Assembly (NCBI RefSeq): GCF_014199435.1
Contig: NZ_JACIJP010000001.1
Coordinates: 992,001 to 1,056,000 of the forward strand
DNA: 64,000 nt
Source: Sphingobium subterraneum
GTDB lineage: Bacteria; Pseudomonadota; Alphaproteobacteria; Sphingomonadales; Sphingomonadaceae
Direction: 5' to 3'
The first letter of the stretch is position 1, and the number at the start of each line of letters is the position of its first letter. Below, piece by piece: positions 44,186 to 55,493 of this stretch. A model generated the notes under the pieces. That model saw only the letters and a program-made list of their open reading frames with translations. It was not told the origin of the DNA and did not search any database. The position numbers and the translations under genes are program-made.

Positions 44186-45769
44186 TTACTCTTTATTCAA
44201 TGGATGGTCACCGCGCGTTTCGGGCAGTCCCCACAGACAGACCAGCAGCGACATCGCCACCACCGCCATCGTGTACCAGAGGCCGGAATAGGCATCGCCC
44301 GTCCGCGCAATGATATACTGACTGACCAACGGCAGGACGCCGCCAAAATAGCCGGTACCGATATGATAGGGAATCGACATCGAACTGTAACGGATGCGCG
44401 CCGGGAACAGCTCGGTCAGCAGCACGGCCACCGGGCCATAGGTCGCGCCAGACAGCGCAAGCAGCACCAGCAATATGATAACGACCATGGCTATCCCACC
44501 GACGGAAGGTTTAACCCGCGCAAAATCATATCCGCGCGATTCCAGCGCAGGGATAATCGTTTCAGGGGATACGTCAGCCAGAACCTGCCCACCAACACTT
44601 ACCTGCACCACTGGCCCGGGTTCCACCGTATAGGGCGCACCATTGGCGGTCATCTTCGCCAGCAACTTGCCGCACGCGCTTTCCTGAACGGTAGCTAGCG
44701 GATTGATCGCACAATTTGGGCCAAACACGACAACAGGCGCGCGCTCGGCCGCCTGCGCCAGCCCGGGATTGGCGTAATGCCCCATGATCCAGAAACTGGG
44801 AAACAAGACGAGCAAGACCAGCACATAACCGATCACGATCGGCTTGCGGCGGCCGATCCTGTCAGACAGATACCCGAACAGGATGTAGAAACCCATGCCG
44901 ACAAGGCAGGAAAGGCCCACGATGACCTGCGCGAGCGTTTCATCCATCCGCATCGGCCCGACAAGAAAGTTGAGCGCTGAAAACGTCGCGGTGTACCACA
45001 CCACTGTCAGCCCGGCCGCCACACCGAACAGTGCAACGAAAATCCGCTTCTTGTTACCAGGGTAAGTGAAACTCTCGACAAAGGGGTTACCCGCGAGTTC
45101 CCCCTGTTCCTTCATCTCCTGAAAGACCGGACTTTCCGACAATTTGAGCCGCATCCACAGGGAAAATGCAAGAAGCAGCAGAGACAGCAGGAACGGCACC
45201 CGCCAGCCCCAGTCTTCCCATATATCCACGGGAATGATCCATTTACAAGCCAGCACAACCGCCAGGCTGAGGACAAACCCTCCGACCACGCCCGCCTGAA
45301 TGAAACTGGTGAAAAATCCTCGCTTCGAGTCCGCCGCATGCTCGCACACATAAATCGCCGCGCCGCCATATTCGCCGCCGAGCGCCAGCCCCTGTGACAC
45401 GCGCAAGAGTAATATGAGGACCGGCGCAACAAAGCCAATGGACGCGGCAGACGGCACCAGGCCGACGCCTGCTGTCGCAATGCCCATCAACATCACGGTT
45501 GCGAGAAACGTATATTTCCGCCCGAGCTTGTCACCCAGATAGCCGAAAAGGATGGCACCAAGCGGTCGAAACCCGAAGCCTACCGCGAACCCTGCCCAAA
45601 CGAGCAGCATCTGCAAGGTCTCACTACCACTCGGGAAAAAGGTCTTGCCGATAATCGTGGCGAGCGTCGCGTAGATGAAGAAATCATACCACTCGAAAAT
45701 CGTGCCTGCGGTCGACGCGCCAATAATCAGGCGCATGTCCTTCGCGGCTACGGCTTTATCCCCCACCAT
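44186..45769 (-). CDS. MFS metabolite:H+ symporter-type transporter with large loop
   Basis: A 527-residue transporter of the major facilitator superfamily. It has 12 membrane segments, the GTIFEWYDFFIYATLA N-terminus, GYLGDKLGRK and GYLSDRIGRR loops typical of the metabolite:H+ symporter/ProP branch. Residues about 333-424 form an extra-long soluble insert with two cysteines (GPNCAINP, ESACGKLL) before the next helix. The substrate may be a carboxylate; this is family inference. An RNA stem next to its ribosome site could control it. Confidence 0.88.
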   Translation of the reverse strand: MVGDKAVAAKDMRLIIGASTAGTIFEWYDFFIYATLATIIGKTFFPSGSETLQMLLVWAGFAVGFGFRPLGAILFGYLGDKLGRKYTFLATVMLMGIATAGVGLVPSAASIGFVAPVLILLLRVSQGLALGGEYGGAAIYVCEHAADSKRGFFTSFIQAGVVGGFVLSLAVVLACKWIIPVDIWEDWGWRVPFLLSLLLLAFSLWMRLKLSESPVFQEMKEQGELAGNPFVESFTYPGNKKRIFVALFGVAAGLTVVWYTATFSALNFLVGPMRMDETLAQVIVGLSCLVGMGFYILFGYLSDRIGRRKPIVIGYVLVLLVLFPSFWIMGHYANPGLAQAAERAPVVVFGPNCAINPLATVQESACGKLLAKMTANGAPYTVEPGPVVQVSVGGQVLADVSPETIIPALESRGYDFARVKPSVGGIAMVVIILLVLLALSGATYGPVAVLLTELFPARIRYSSMSIPYHIGTGYFGGVLPLVSQYIIARTGDAYSGLWYTMAVVAMSLLVCLWGLPETRGDHPLNKE

Positions 45770-45777
45770 TCAGCTCT

Positions 45778-45819
45778 CCGATTCTTATGACCATTCTTTG
45801 GGATGTTTCGAAGAATCGG
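45778..45819 (-). promoter_or_regulatory. Leader stem-loop at MFS ribosome-binding site
   Basis: CCGATTCTT (45778-45786) and AAGAATCGG (45811-45819) are exact inverted repeats 24 bases apart. On the minus-strand transcript the second arm runs into CGGAGAG, the ribosome-binding site 5 bases before the MFS start, so pairing could partly mask it. A DNA operator is the other reading. Confidence 0.45.
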
Positions 45820-45848
45820 GCAAGCGGAGTTAACGATTGTGTGACCAT

Positions 45849-45896
45849 ATCCGTTCGCGGCGCGAGCGATCGAGCGCCTGATTGGCGCGAACGGAT
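45849..45896 (-). terminator. Long GC-rich stem-loop after pccA
   Basis: ATCCGTTCGCG (45849-45859) and CGCGAACGGAT (45886-45896) form a perfect 11 bp stem; inside it GGCGC and GCGCC can form a second stem. It lies 10 bp beyond the pccA stop. No T-run follows, so an intrinsic terminator is not certain; it may be a 3' barrier. Confidence 0.55.
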
Positions 45897-45906
45897 CAGA
45901 ACAATA

Positions 45907-47892
45907 TCAGGCCATCTCAAGGATAACCGTGTCCACCGCAAGGCTCTCCCCGGCCTTGGCGGACACGCTCTTCACCATGCCCGCTTTCTGCGCGCGCAGG
46001 ATGTTTTCCATCTTCATTGCCTCAATCACCGCCAGCGGCTGCCCCGCTTCCACCTGGTCGCCCTCGCCCACATGCAGCGAGACCAGCAAGCCCGGCATCG
46101 GGCAGATCAGGAAGCGCGACAGATCCGGCGGCACCTTCTCGATCATGTGCTGCGCCATCGGCGCGACGTGGGCGGGGAGAACGCGAGCGACATGAGCCGC
46201 CCCCCGGCAGGTCAGCTTGAACCCGGTCCGTGTCGGTGCAATCCGGACCGACAGCCGCTCATCGCCAAACTCCGCCTCGATAATGCGGTCCCCCGGCGTA
46301 TATTCCAGCGCGATTTCGATCGGATCGCCATCGACCGTCACATCGTCCATCCGGATCGCCACCTGATGATCGACACCGTCGATTTTCACCGCCCAGTCCG
46401 TTGGCGGCTTCAGGCGCTTGCCCAGCTGCCCGTCTACGCGCCGCGCACGGTCGGCATGGGCCATACCGGCAAACGCCGCCACGGCTGCAAGCCGCCGCCG
46501 CAACCCGTCATTGGCGGGCGCGCCCACGAAGCCTTCTGGATATTCCTCCGCGATGAAACCCGTCGTGATGTTGCCCGACCGGAACCGATCATGCTGCATA
46601 ATCGCCGACAGGAAATCGATGTTGTGTCCCAGCCCTTCGATCTCGAAGCGGTCGAGGGCATCGATCTGCAGGTCGATCGCCTCCAGCCGCGTGGGGGCGT
46701 AGGTGATGAGCTTGGCGATCATCGGGTCATAGAACATGCTGACCTCGCCGCCCTCGAACACGCCGTCATCGACGCGCACGCCATCCTCCGCAACCGGTGG
46801 ATTGTAGCGCACCAGCCGTCCGGTCGAGGGCAGGAACCCGCGATAAGGGTCTTCGGCATAGACGCGGTTTTCGACCGACCAGCCGTTGATCTTCACATCA
46901 TCCTGCGTGAAGGCGAGCCTCTCGCCATTGGCCACGCGGATCATCTGCTCGACGAGATCGAGGCCGGTGATCTGCTCCGTTACCGGATGTTCGACCTGAA
47001 GCCGGGTGTTCATTTCGAGGAAGTAGAAACCCTCGCCGGTGGTGTCCGCCCCGGAGACGATCAGCTCCACCGTGCCCGCGCTGAAATAGCCAACTGCACG
47101 CGCCAGTGCGACGCACTGCTCGCCCATCGCCTTGCGCATCTTGGGCGTGACGAACGGCGACGGCGCTTCCTCTACGACCTTCTGATGGCGACGCTGGATC
47201 GAACATTCACGCTCGTTGAGGTAAACGATATTGCCGTGCTGATCGCCCAGCACCTGGATCTCGATATGGCGCGGGCTTTCAATGAACTTTTCGATAAACA
47301 CCCGGTCATCGCCGAACGACGCCAGCCCTTCACGCTTGGTCGCCTCAAAGCCCTCGCGCACGTCCTGCTCCGAATAGGCAAGGCGCATGCCCTTGCCGCC
47401 GCCGCCCGCGGACGCCTTCATCATCACCGGATAGCCGATGTCGTTGGCGATCCGCACCGCATGTTCGGTATCGGCAATCTCGCCCACAAAACCGGGCACG
47501 ACGTTGACGCCCGCTTCCAGCGCAAGCTTCTTGGACTCGATCTTGTCACCCATCGCGGCAATCGCGTTCGCGGGGGGGCCGATGAAGACAATGCCTTCCG
47601 CGTCCAGCGCCTTGCGGAAGCTCTCGCGCTCCGAAAGGAAACCATAGCCGGGATGCACCGCGTCCGCGCCGGTATCCTTGCACGCCTGAATGATCTTCTC
47701 CGCAATCAGATAGGACTGCGCGGCGGGCGACGGGCCGATATGCACGGCTTCATCCGCCATCAAGACATGCGGCGCGCGCGCATCCGCATCGGAATAGACC
47801 GCGACCGTCGCGATGCCCATTTTTTTCGCCGTGCGAATAACGCGACACGCAATCTCGCCACGATTGGCGATGAGGATTTTTTTTATAGTCAT
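45907..47892 (-). CDS. pccA: Propionyl/acetyl-CoA carboxylase, biotin-carrying alpha subunit
   Basis: A 661-residue fusion of biotin carboxylase and biotin carboxyl carrier domains. The N-terminus is the ATP-grasp carboxylase (KILIANRGEIACRVIRTAKK; KASAGGGGKGMR; EMNTRLQVEHPVTE). The C-terminus carries the biotinylation motif EAMKMEN with K627. With PccB it carboxylates propionyl-CoA to (S)-methylmalonyl-CoA. It is the last gene of the propionate block; its ATG overlaps the stop of the LprI-like gene by one base. Confidence 0.95.
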   Translation of the reverse strand: MTIKKILIANRGEIACRVIRTAKKMGIATVAVYSDADARAPHVLMADEAVHIGPSPAAQSYLIAEKIIQACKDTGADAVHPGYGFLSERESFRKALDAEGIVFIGPPANAIAAMGDKIESKKLALEAGVNVVPGFVGEIADTEHAVRIANDIGYPVMMKASAGGGGKGMRLAYSEQDVREGFEATKREGLASFGDDRVFIEKFIESPRHIEIQVLGDQHGNIVYLNERECSIQRRHQKVVEEAPSPFVTPKMRKAMGEQCVALARAVGYFSAGTVELIVSGADTTGEGFYFLEMNTRLQVEHPVTEQITGLDLVEQMIRVANGERLAFTQDDVKINGWSVENRVYAEDPYRGFLPSTGRLVRYNPPVAEDGVRVDDGVFEGGEVSMFYDPMIAKLITYAPTRLEAIDLQIDALDRFEIEGLGHNIDFLSAIMQHDRFRSGNITTGFIAEEYPEGFVGAPANDGLRRRLAAVAAFAGMAHADRARRVDGQLGKRLKPPTDWAVKIDGVDHQVAIRMDDVTVDGDPIEIALEYTPGDRIIEAEFGDERLSVRIAPTRTGFKLTCRGAAHVARVLPAHVAPMAQHMIEKVPPDLSRFLICPMPGLLVSLHVGEGDQVEAGQPLAVIEAMKMENILRAQKAGMVKSVSAKAGESLAVDTVILEMA

Positions 47893-48284
47893 TAGTGGTC
47901 CCTAAAGAAGCCAAGTAGATTTTTGAGGTCGATCAGCCTTTGCTGTGTAAGATCGAAGTAGCACTGCCCAAACTCAATATTTTCTTGAGATCCACCCTGC
48001 GCCCAATCAGCGCGAGCGAAACATTCACTTTCTCGCCATTTCAGCCAATTTTTTTGGGCAGTCTGTAAATCAGATTCCGCCGATGCTTTACCCTTGTGCT
48101 GAGTGGCCGAAAATCGTCGATCGGAATCCCGAGCCGCATCAAGAACGTCAGGCCAAAACGCGGACAGTTGTTTATCAACCGCCTCATCTTCGTCTTTCCA
48201 ACACAGCGCTATTTCAAGATCGCCACCACGATCGTAACACGCCGGCTGACCAAGAGCCGCCGCAGTGAACATGAGTGCGATCAC
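47892..48284 (-). CDS. LprI-like small secreted protein (DUF1311)
   Basis: A 130-residue protein with an N-terminal export-type segment ([16 protein letters not shown]) and a C-terminal LprI/DUF1311 pattern ([36 protein letters not shown]) with four spaced cysteines. The family includes lysozyme-inhibitor-like proteins. It is more AT-rich than its neighbours, yet it is fused into the operon: ATG overlaps the bioB stop (ATGA) and its stop overlaps the pccA ATG. Its link to propionate metabolism is unclear. Confidence 0.75.
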   Translation of the reverse strand: MIALMFTAAALGQPACYDRGGDLEIALCWKDEDEAVDKQLSAFWPDVLDAARDSDRRFSATQHKGKASAESDLQTAQKNWLKWRESECFARADWAQGGSQENIEFGQCYFDLTQQRLIDLKNLLGFFRDH

Positions 48285-49276
48285 TCCGCCGCCTCTTCCA
48301 GATGCCCATGCGGCGCGGCCTGCATCGCCACCACACCCAACTTCGCGAACAGCGCGCTGTCTTTGTCATCCCCTGCATTCGGCGCGGTGAGCAAGCGGTC
48401 GCCGGTGAAGATGCTGTTCGCGCCCGCCATGAAGCACAGAGCCTGACACGCCTCCGACATCGACTCCCGCCCCGCCGACAGCCGCACCATGCTCTGCGGC
48501 ATCACGATCCGCGCCACCGCGACCGTGCGGACGAACTCGATCTCGTCGATCTTCGCGAGCGGCGTATCCGCCAGCATATCGCCCAGCACCGTGCCCTTCA
48601 CCGGCACCAGCGCGTTGATTGGCACGCTTTCCGGGTGCGGCATGGTGCCCAGCGCATGGAGGAAGCCGATGCGGTCCTCGCGCGTCTCCCCCATGCCTAC
48701 GATTCCGCCGCAGCACACGTTGATGCCCGCCGAGCGGACATGTTCCAGCGTCTCGATCCGGTCCTCGAACGTGCGGGTCGTGATGACGTTGGCGTAATTT
48801 TCCGGCGAGGTATCGATATTGTGGTTGTAATAATCCAGCCCTGCCTCGGCGAGCTGCTTGGCCTGCCCCTCGCTCAGCATCCCCAGCGTCATGCAGGTTT
48901 CCATGCCCATCTGCCGCACGCCCTTCACCATTTCGATGATGGCGGGCATGTCGCGATCCTTGGGGCTGCGCCACGCCGCACCCATGCAGAACCGGCCAGA
49001 GCCATTGTCCTTCGCCTGCGCTGCCGCTTGCAGCACCGTACGCACATCCATCAGCTTTTCGGCCTTCAAGCCGCTGTCCGCGGACGCCGACTGCGAGCAA
49101 TAGCCGCAATCTTCCGGACATCCGCCCGTTTTGATGGAAAGCAGCGTCGAAAGCTGCACCTCGTTGCGCGGGTGGTTCGCGCGATGCACGGTCTGCGCCT
49201 CAAACATCAGGTCGGCGAAGGGCAGATCGAACAGCGCGGAAATCTCTTCCCGGGTCCAGTCGGTGCGGGGCGTCAT
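48281..49276 (-). CDS. bioB: Biotin synthase
   Basis: Radical-SAM enzyme that inserts sulfur into dethiobiotin. It has 331 residues with the C-x3-C-x2-C cluster motif [10 protein letters not shown] (C53, C57, C60) and the [12 protein letters not shown] and [15 protein letters not shown] segments of the family. ATG 49276 begins six bases after the mutase stop; ATG 49345 would lie inside it. Other biotin genes are absent nearby, so bioB is here because the carboxylase in the same block needs biotin. Confidence 0.95.
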   Translation of the reverse strand: MTPRTDWTREEISALFDLPFADLMFEAQTVHRANHPRNEVQLSTLLSIKTGGCPEDCGYCSQSASADSGLKAEKLMDVRTVLQAAAQAKDNGSGRFCMGAAWRSPKDRDMPAIIEMVKGVRQMGMETCMTLGMLSEGQAKQLAEAGLDYYNHNIDTSPENYANVITTRTFEDRIETLEHVRSAGINVCCGGIVGMGETREDRIGFLHALGTMPHPESVPINALVPVKGTVLGDMLADTPLAKIDEIEFVRTVAVARIVMPQSMVRLSAGRESMSEACQALCFMAGANSIFTGDRLLTAPNAGDDKDSALFAKLGVVAMQAAPHGHLEEAAE

Positions 49277-49281
49277 ATCGG

Positions 49282-51408
<2,127 letters not shown>

Positions 51409-52188
51409 TTATTCGCCCTTGAACACGGGTTTGCGCTTTTCCGCGAACGCCGCCAACGCCTCGCGGAAATCGGCAGTATGCCCGGCGCGCGTCTGGTTCG
51501 CCTTTTCGATGGACAGCGTCTCGCTGAACGTGCTGTTGAGTGCGGTCGCCACCTGCTTGCGGATCATGCCTAGCGCGACCGAAGGACCGTTGGCGAGCTT
51601 GCGCGCAATGGCGCGCGCTTCGTCCCGCACCGCTTCGTCGTCCACGACCCGCGTAACCAGCCCCAAGTCCAATGCCTGATCCGCAAAGACCTTCTCGCAC
51701 AAAAGCGCCATTTCGAGCGCTTTCGCACGCCCGGCCGACTTCGCGACCAGCCAGGTCGCGCCAGCGTCGGGGACCAGCCCCACATTCGCGAAGGCCAGCA
51801 ACAGATAGGCCGAACGAGCCATCACCACGATATCGCCGGCCAGTCCGAGCGATAGCCCCGCGCCCACGGCCGGACCATTAAGAGCGCTCACCACGGGAAT
51901 ATCGAGCGACGCAATCGCTTCCACCACCGGATGGTAATAGTCGTCCAGCATCTTGCCCAGATCGTCAGGCATCCCCTCGTCATCGCCGATCAGGTCGGCG
52001 CCGGAACAGAAAGCGTTGCCCTCACCGGTCAGGATCAGCACCCGCGCGCCATCGGATCGCACTGTTTTCAGTGCGTCGGCAAATTCGACAAACAGCTTGG
52101 GCGTCAGTGCGTTCATCCGCTCGGGGCGGTTGAGCGTGATCGTCGCGATCATGTCGTTGTGCTCGTAACGGATGTTCCGGTATGTCAA
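51409..52188 (-). CDS. Enoyl-CoA hydratase/isomerase family protein
   Basis: A 259-residue crotonase-fold protein with the oxyanion-hole segments GNAFCSGADL and NGPAVGAGLSLGLAGDIVVM. The position of the usual catalytic glutamate near residue 140 reads NVGLVPDAGATW, as in PaaG-type isomerases with aspartate. It is encoded inside the propionyl-CoA block; its start overlaps the epimerase stop by four bases. The exact substrate is not given by the sequence. Confidence 0.85.
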   Translation of the reverse strand: MTYRNIRYEHNDMIATITLNRPERMNALTPKLFVEFADALKTVRSDGARVLILTGEGNAFCSGADLIGDDEGMPDDLGKMLDDYYHPVVEAIASLDIPVVSALNGPAVGAGLSLGLAGDIVVMARSAYLLLAFANVGLVPDAGATWLVAKSAGRAKALEMALLCEKVFADQALDLGLVTRVVDDEAVRDEARAIARKLANGPSVALGMIRKQVATALNSTFSETLSIEKANQTRAGHTADFREALAAFAEKRKPVFKGE

Positions 52189-52628
52189 TGACCTGCTCCT
52201 GCCTTGGGCGTCTCCATGATTTCCGTCAGGATGCCATTCATGTCCCTGGGAAGCAGGAAGAAGACCAGCGTGCCGTGCGCGCCGATGCGCGTGTCGCCCA
52301 GCACGCGTTTGCCCATTGCCTCGAATTCGGCACGCGCCACATGAATATCCGGCACTTCATAGCACATATGATGCTGTCCGCCCGATGGGTTCTTGGCGAG
52401 AAAACCGTGGATCGGACTATCGGCGCCCAATGGCTCGATCAGCTCGATCTGGGTGCCGGTCGTTCCGTTTTCACCCGGTGTGTCGACAAAGCACACCTTC
52501 ACGCCGTTGGAGGGCATGTCGAAAGGCTCATGGATCTCGGTCGCACCCATGACATCGCGATAATAGGCGATGCTGTCCTGAATGGAGGGGGTGGCGATGC
52601 CGATATGGTTGAGGCGCCCAAGTTTCAT
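52185..52628 (-). CDS. mce: Methylmalonyl-CoA epimerase
   Basis: A vicinal-oxygen-chelate fold enzyme that racemises (S)- and (R)-methylmalonyl-CoA. The 147 residues begin MKLGRLNHIGIATPSI with the first metal histidine, followed by QIELIEPLG, GGQHHMCYEVPD and a C-terminal ILTEIME glutamate. ATG 52628 overlaps the thiolase stop codon (TGATG). It completes the chain PccAB-epimerase-mutase. Confidence 0.93.
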   Translation of the reverse strand: MKLGRLNHIGIATPSIQDSIAYYRDVMGATEIHEPFDMPSNGVKVCFVDTPGENGTTGTQIELIEPLGADSPIHGFLAKNPSGGQHHMCYEVPDIHVARAEFEAMGKRVLGDTRIGAHGTLVFFLLPRDMNGILTEIMETPKAGAGH

Positions 52629-53812
52629 CACAGCTTCTCGATCACAATGGCGATACCCTGCCCGCCGCCGATGCACATCGTGATCAGACCATAACGGCCT
52701 CCGATACGCTCCAGCTCGTACAGGCACTTTACGGTGATGATCACGCCGGTTGCGCCCACGGGATGGCCCAGAGAAATGCCGCTGCCGTTGGGATTGACCT
52801 TGGCGGGATCGAAACCCAGCTCCTGCGCCACGCCGCAGGCCTGCGCGGCAAAGGCCTCGTTGCTTTCGATCACATCGATCTGATCCAGCGTCAGGCCCGC
52901 CCGCTCCAGAGCGATCGGCACCGCCTTGACCGGACCAATGCCCATCAGGCTTGGTTCGACCCCGGCATGGCCCCAGGCGAGGACTTTCGCGAGCGGCTTC
53001 AACCCCTGCTCATCCACCGCCTTCTGCGACGCAAGCACGACAGCCGCGGCGCCATCGTTGAGGCCGGACGCGTTACCAGCCGTAACCGACCCCTGCTTGT
53101 CGAACGCGGGCCGAAGCTTGCCGAGATCCTCGAGATTGGCATCAGCCCGGACGTGCTCGTCGGTATCGAACGCGACAACGCCCTTGCGGGTCTTGACCTC
53201 TACCGGGACGATCTGCTCCTTGAACCGGCCTTCGCTTATCGCTCGGCCCGCCCGCTTGTGGCTTTCCACCGCCAGCGCGTCTTGGTCCTCACGCGTGATC
53301 TGATATTTCTTTGCGACGTTTTCCGCCGTGATGCCCATGTGGATGTTCTCGAACGGGTCATGCAGCGCGGTCAGCATCGCGTCGATCATGCCGGTATTGC
53401 CCATCTTGGTGCCCCAGCGCACGCCGGTCATCCAATAGGGTGTGCGGCTCATGCTCTCTGCGCCTGCTGCGACGCCGATATCGCATTCCCCCAGTTGCAG
53501 CATCTGAGCGACCGAAATGATCGCCTGCGCACCCGATCCGCACAGACGATTGAGTGTCATTGCGGGAGCCGCCACCGGCACGCCCGCTTCGACCGCACAC
53601 ACGCGTGCCAGATAGGCGTCGCGCGGTTCGTTGGGGATGACGTTGCCCATCACCACATGCTGAACCTTGTCCGGCGTGATGCCAGCGCGACGGATCGCCT
53701 CGGCGATGACCGTGCGCCCAAGGGTCGTCACAGGAACGTCTTTCAGCGATCCACCGAAATCGCCGATGGCCGTACGAGTACCGGAAACAATGTAGACAGG
53801 TGCAGCAGTCAT
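52628..53812 (-). CDS. Thiolase (acetyl-CoA C-acetyltransferase family)
   Basis: A 394-residue degradative or biosynthetic thiolase. The nucleophilic cysteine is in LNRLCGSGAQAI, the histidine in GHPVGATG and the second cysteine in TMCIGGGQG. ATG 53812 is the start. It may use acetoacetyl- or beta-ketopentanoyl-CoA, linking odd-chain fatty acid breakdown to the propionyl-CoA route encoded around it. Confidence 0.92.
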   Translation of the reverse strand: MTAAPVYIVSGTRTAIGDFGGSLKDVPVTTLGRTVIAEAIRRAGITPDKVQHVVMGNVIPNEPRDAYLARVCAVEAGVPVAAPAMTLNRLCGSGAQAIISVAQMLQLGECDIGVAAGAESMSRTPYWMTGVRWGTKMGNTGMIDAMLTALHDPFENIHMGITAENVAKKYQITREDQDALAVESHKRAGRAISEGRFKEQIVPVEVKTRKGVVAFDTDEHVRADANLEDLGKLRPAFDKQGSVTAGNASGLNDGAAAVVLASQKAVDEQGLKPLAKVLAWGHAGVEPSLMGIGPVKAVPIALERAGLTLDQIDVIESNEAFAAQACGVAQELGFDPAKVNPNGSGISLGHPVGATGVIITVKCLYELERIGGRYGLITMCIGGGQGIAIVIEKL

Positions 53813-53838
53813 CAAATGTCCTCAGTTAAATGAAGGCG

Positions 53839-55371
53839 TCAAAGTGGAATATTATCGTGTTTCTTCCACGGATTTTCGAGCGTCTTGTTGCGCAGCTTGC
53901 GCAGGCCCAGCGCCACGCGGCGGCGGGTCGAATGGGGCATGATTACTTCGTCGATGAAGCCCTTGCTTGCCGCCACAAAGGGGTTTGCGAAGCGCGCTTC
54001 ATATTCGGCGGTGCGCTCGGCGATTTCCTCCAGCGTCTTGCCACGGAAGATGATCTCCACCGCGCCCTTCGCGCCCATCACTGCGATTTCCGCCGTCGGC
54101 CAAGCGTAGTTCAGATCACCGCGCAGATGCTTCGACGCCATCACGTCATACGCGCCGCCATAGGCCTTGCGGGTAATGACGGTGATCTTCGGCACGGTCG
54201 CCTCGGCGTAGGCAAAGAGCAGCTTCGCGCCATGCTTGATGATGCCGTTATGCTCCTGCGCCACACCGGGCAAGAAACCGGGAACGTCGACGAATGTCAC
54301 GATCGGGATCTCGAACGCGTCGCAGAAGCGCACGAACCGCGCGCCCTTCTTCGATGAGTTGATGTCGAGACACCCGGCCAGCACCATCGGCTGGTTCGCA
54401 ACGATGCCCACCGTGCGCCCCTCGATCCGCCCGAAACCGGTGATGATGTTGCCCGCATGGGTCGGCTGCATCTCGAAGAATTCGCCCTCGTCCACAACCT
54501 TGCGGATGAGCTCGTGCATGTCATAGGGCTGGTTGGCACTCGCGGGGATCAGCGTGTCGAGGCTGTCTTCCTTGCGCTCCCAGTCGTCGGCGGTCGGCCG
54601 CTCGGGTACACCTTCGCGGTTGTTCGCGGGCAGCATGTCGACCAGATCGCGCGCGGCGAGCAGCGCCTCGATATCATTCTCGAACGCCACGTCGGCAACG
54701 CCTGATTTCGTCGAGTGCGTCACCGCGCCCCCTAGTTCTTCCTGTGTGACGATTTCGTTCGTCACCGTCTTCACCACATCCGGGCCGGTCACGAACATGT
54801 AGGACGAATCCTTCACCATCAGGATGAAGTCGGTCATTGCGGGGGAATAGACCGCCCCGCCCGCGCACGGCCCCATGATGAGCGAAATCTGCGGCACCAC
54901 GCCGGACGCCAGCACGTTGCGCTGGAACACTTCGGCATAGCCGCCCAGTGACGCCACGCCTTCCTGAATGCGCGCGCCGCCGCTGTCGTTGAGGCCAATG
55001 ACCGGTGCCCCAACCTTCATCGCCATGTCCATGATCTTGCAGATCTTCTGCGCGTGCCGTTCCGACAGCGATCCACCGAACACGGTAAAATCCTGACTGA
55101 ACACGAACACCAGCCGCCCGTTGACCGTGCCCGATCCGGTGACGACGCCATCGCCGGGAATATGCTGCTGATCCATACCGAAATCGGTGCAGTTATGCTC
55201 AACATACATGTCGAGTTCCTCAAAGCTGCCTTCGTCCAGCAACACGTCGAGCCGCTCGCGCGCGGTCAGGCGGCCCTTGGCGTGTTGCGCAGCGATGCGC
55301 TTCTCGCCTCCGCCCATGCGCGCGGCCTCGCGCTTCTGCTCCAGACGTTCGACGATGGCGATCTTCGACAT
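53839..55371 (-). CDS. pccB: Propionyl-CoA carboxylase beta (carboxyltransferase) subunit
   Basis: A 510-residue carboxyltransferase of the PccB/AccD5 family. The crotonase-like halves are recognisable by [20 protein letters not shown] with the oxyanion glycines, and the later [15 protein letters not shown] and [14 protein letters not shown] precedes ATG 55371. It heads the minus-strand propionate block, opposite the PccR-type regulator gene. Confidence 0.95.
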   Translation of the reverse strand: MSKIAIVERLEQKREAARMGGGEKRIAAQHAKGRLTARERLDVLLDEGSFEELDMYVEHNCTDFGMDQQHIPGDGVVTGSGTVNGRLVFVFSQDFTVFGGSLSERHAQKICKIMDMAMKVGAPVIGLNDSGGARIQEGVASLGGYAEVFQRNVLASGVVPQISLIMGPCAGGAVYSPAMTDFILMVKDSSYMFVTGPDVVKTVTNEIVTQEELGGAVTHSTKSGVADVAFENDIEALLAARDLVDMLPANNREGVPERPTADDWERKEDSLDTLIPASANQPYDMHELIRKVVDEGEFFEMQPTHAGNIITGFGRIEGRTVGIVANQPMVLAGCLDINSSKKGARFVRFCDAFEIPIVTFVDVPGFLPGVAQEHNGIIKHGAKLLFAYAEATVPKITVITRKAYGGAYDVMASKHLRGDLNYAWPTAEIAVMGAKGAVEIIFRGKTLEEIAERTAEYEARFANPFVAASKGFIDEVIMPHSTRRRVALGLRKLRNKTLENPWKKHDNIPL

Positions 55372-55425
55372 GCAATCCTCTCCCTGCGCCCCTTCGCGCT
55401 AGCCAGACCATGCGCTCTTTCAGTG

Positions 55426-55480
55426 TTTGCGGCCAAGCGCAAATGTGAATTTGCCAAATTGCAAAAAGCCATTTTGCAAA
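55426..55480. promoter_or_regulatory. PccR-type operator candidate, TTTGC/GCAAA half-sites
   Basis: The 120 bp between pccB and the regulator gene contains TTTGC-N8-GCAAA (55426-55443), TTTGCCAAATTGCAAA (55450-55465) and TTTGCAAA (55473-55480). The published Rhodobacter PccR/ScfR site is TTTGCAAA-N4-TTTGCAAA; spacing here differs, so the match is to the half-site and not to the whole motif. The location suggests control of both divergent genes. Confidence 0.6.
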
Positions 55481-55493
55481 TTATGACGCGGGG

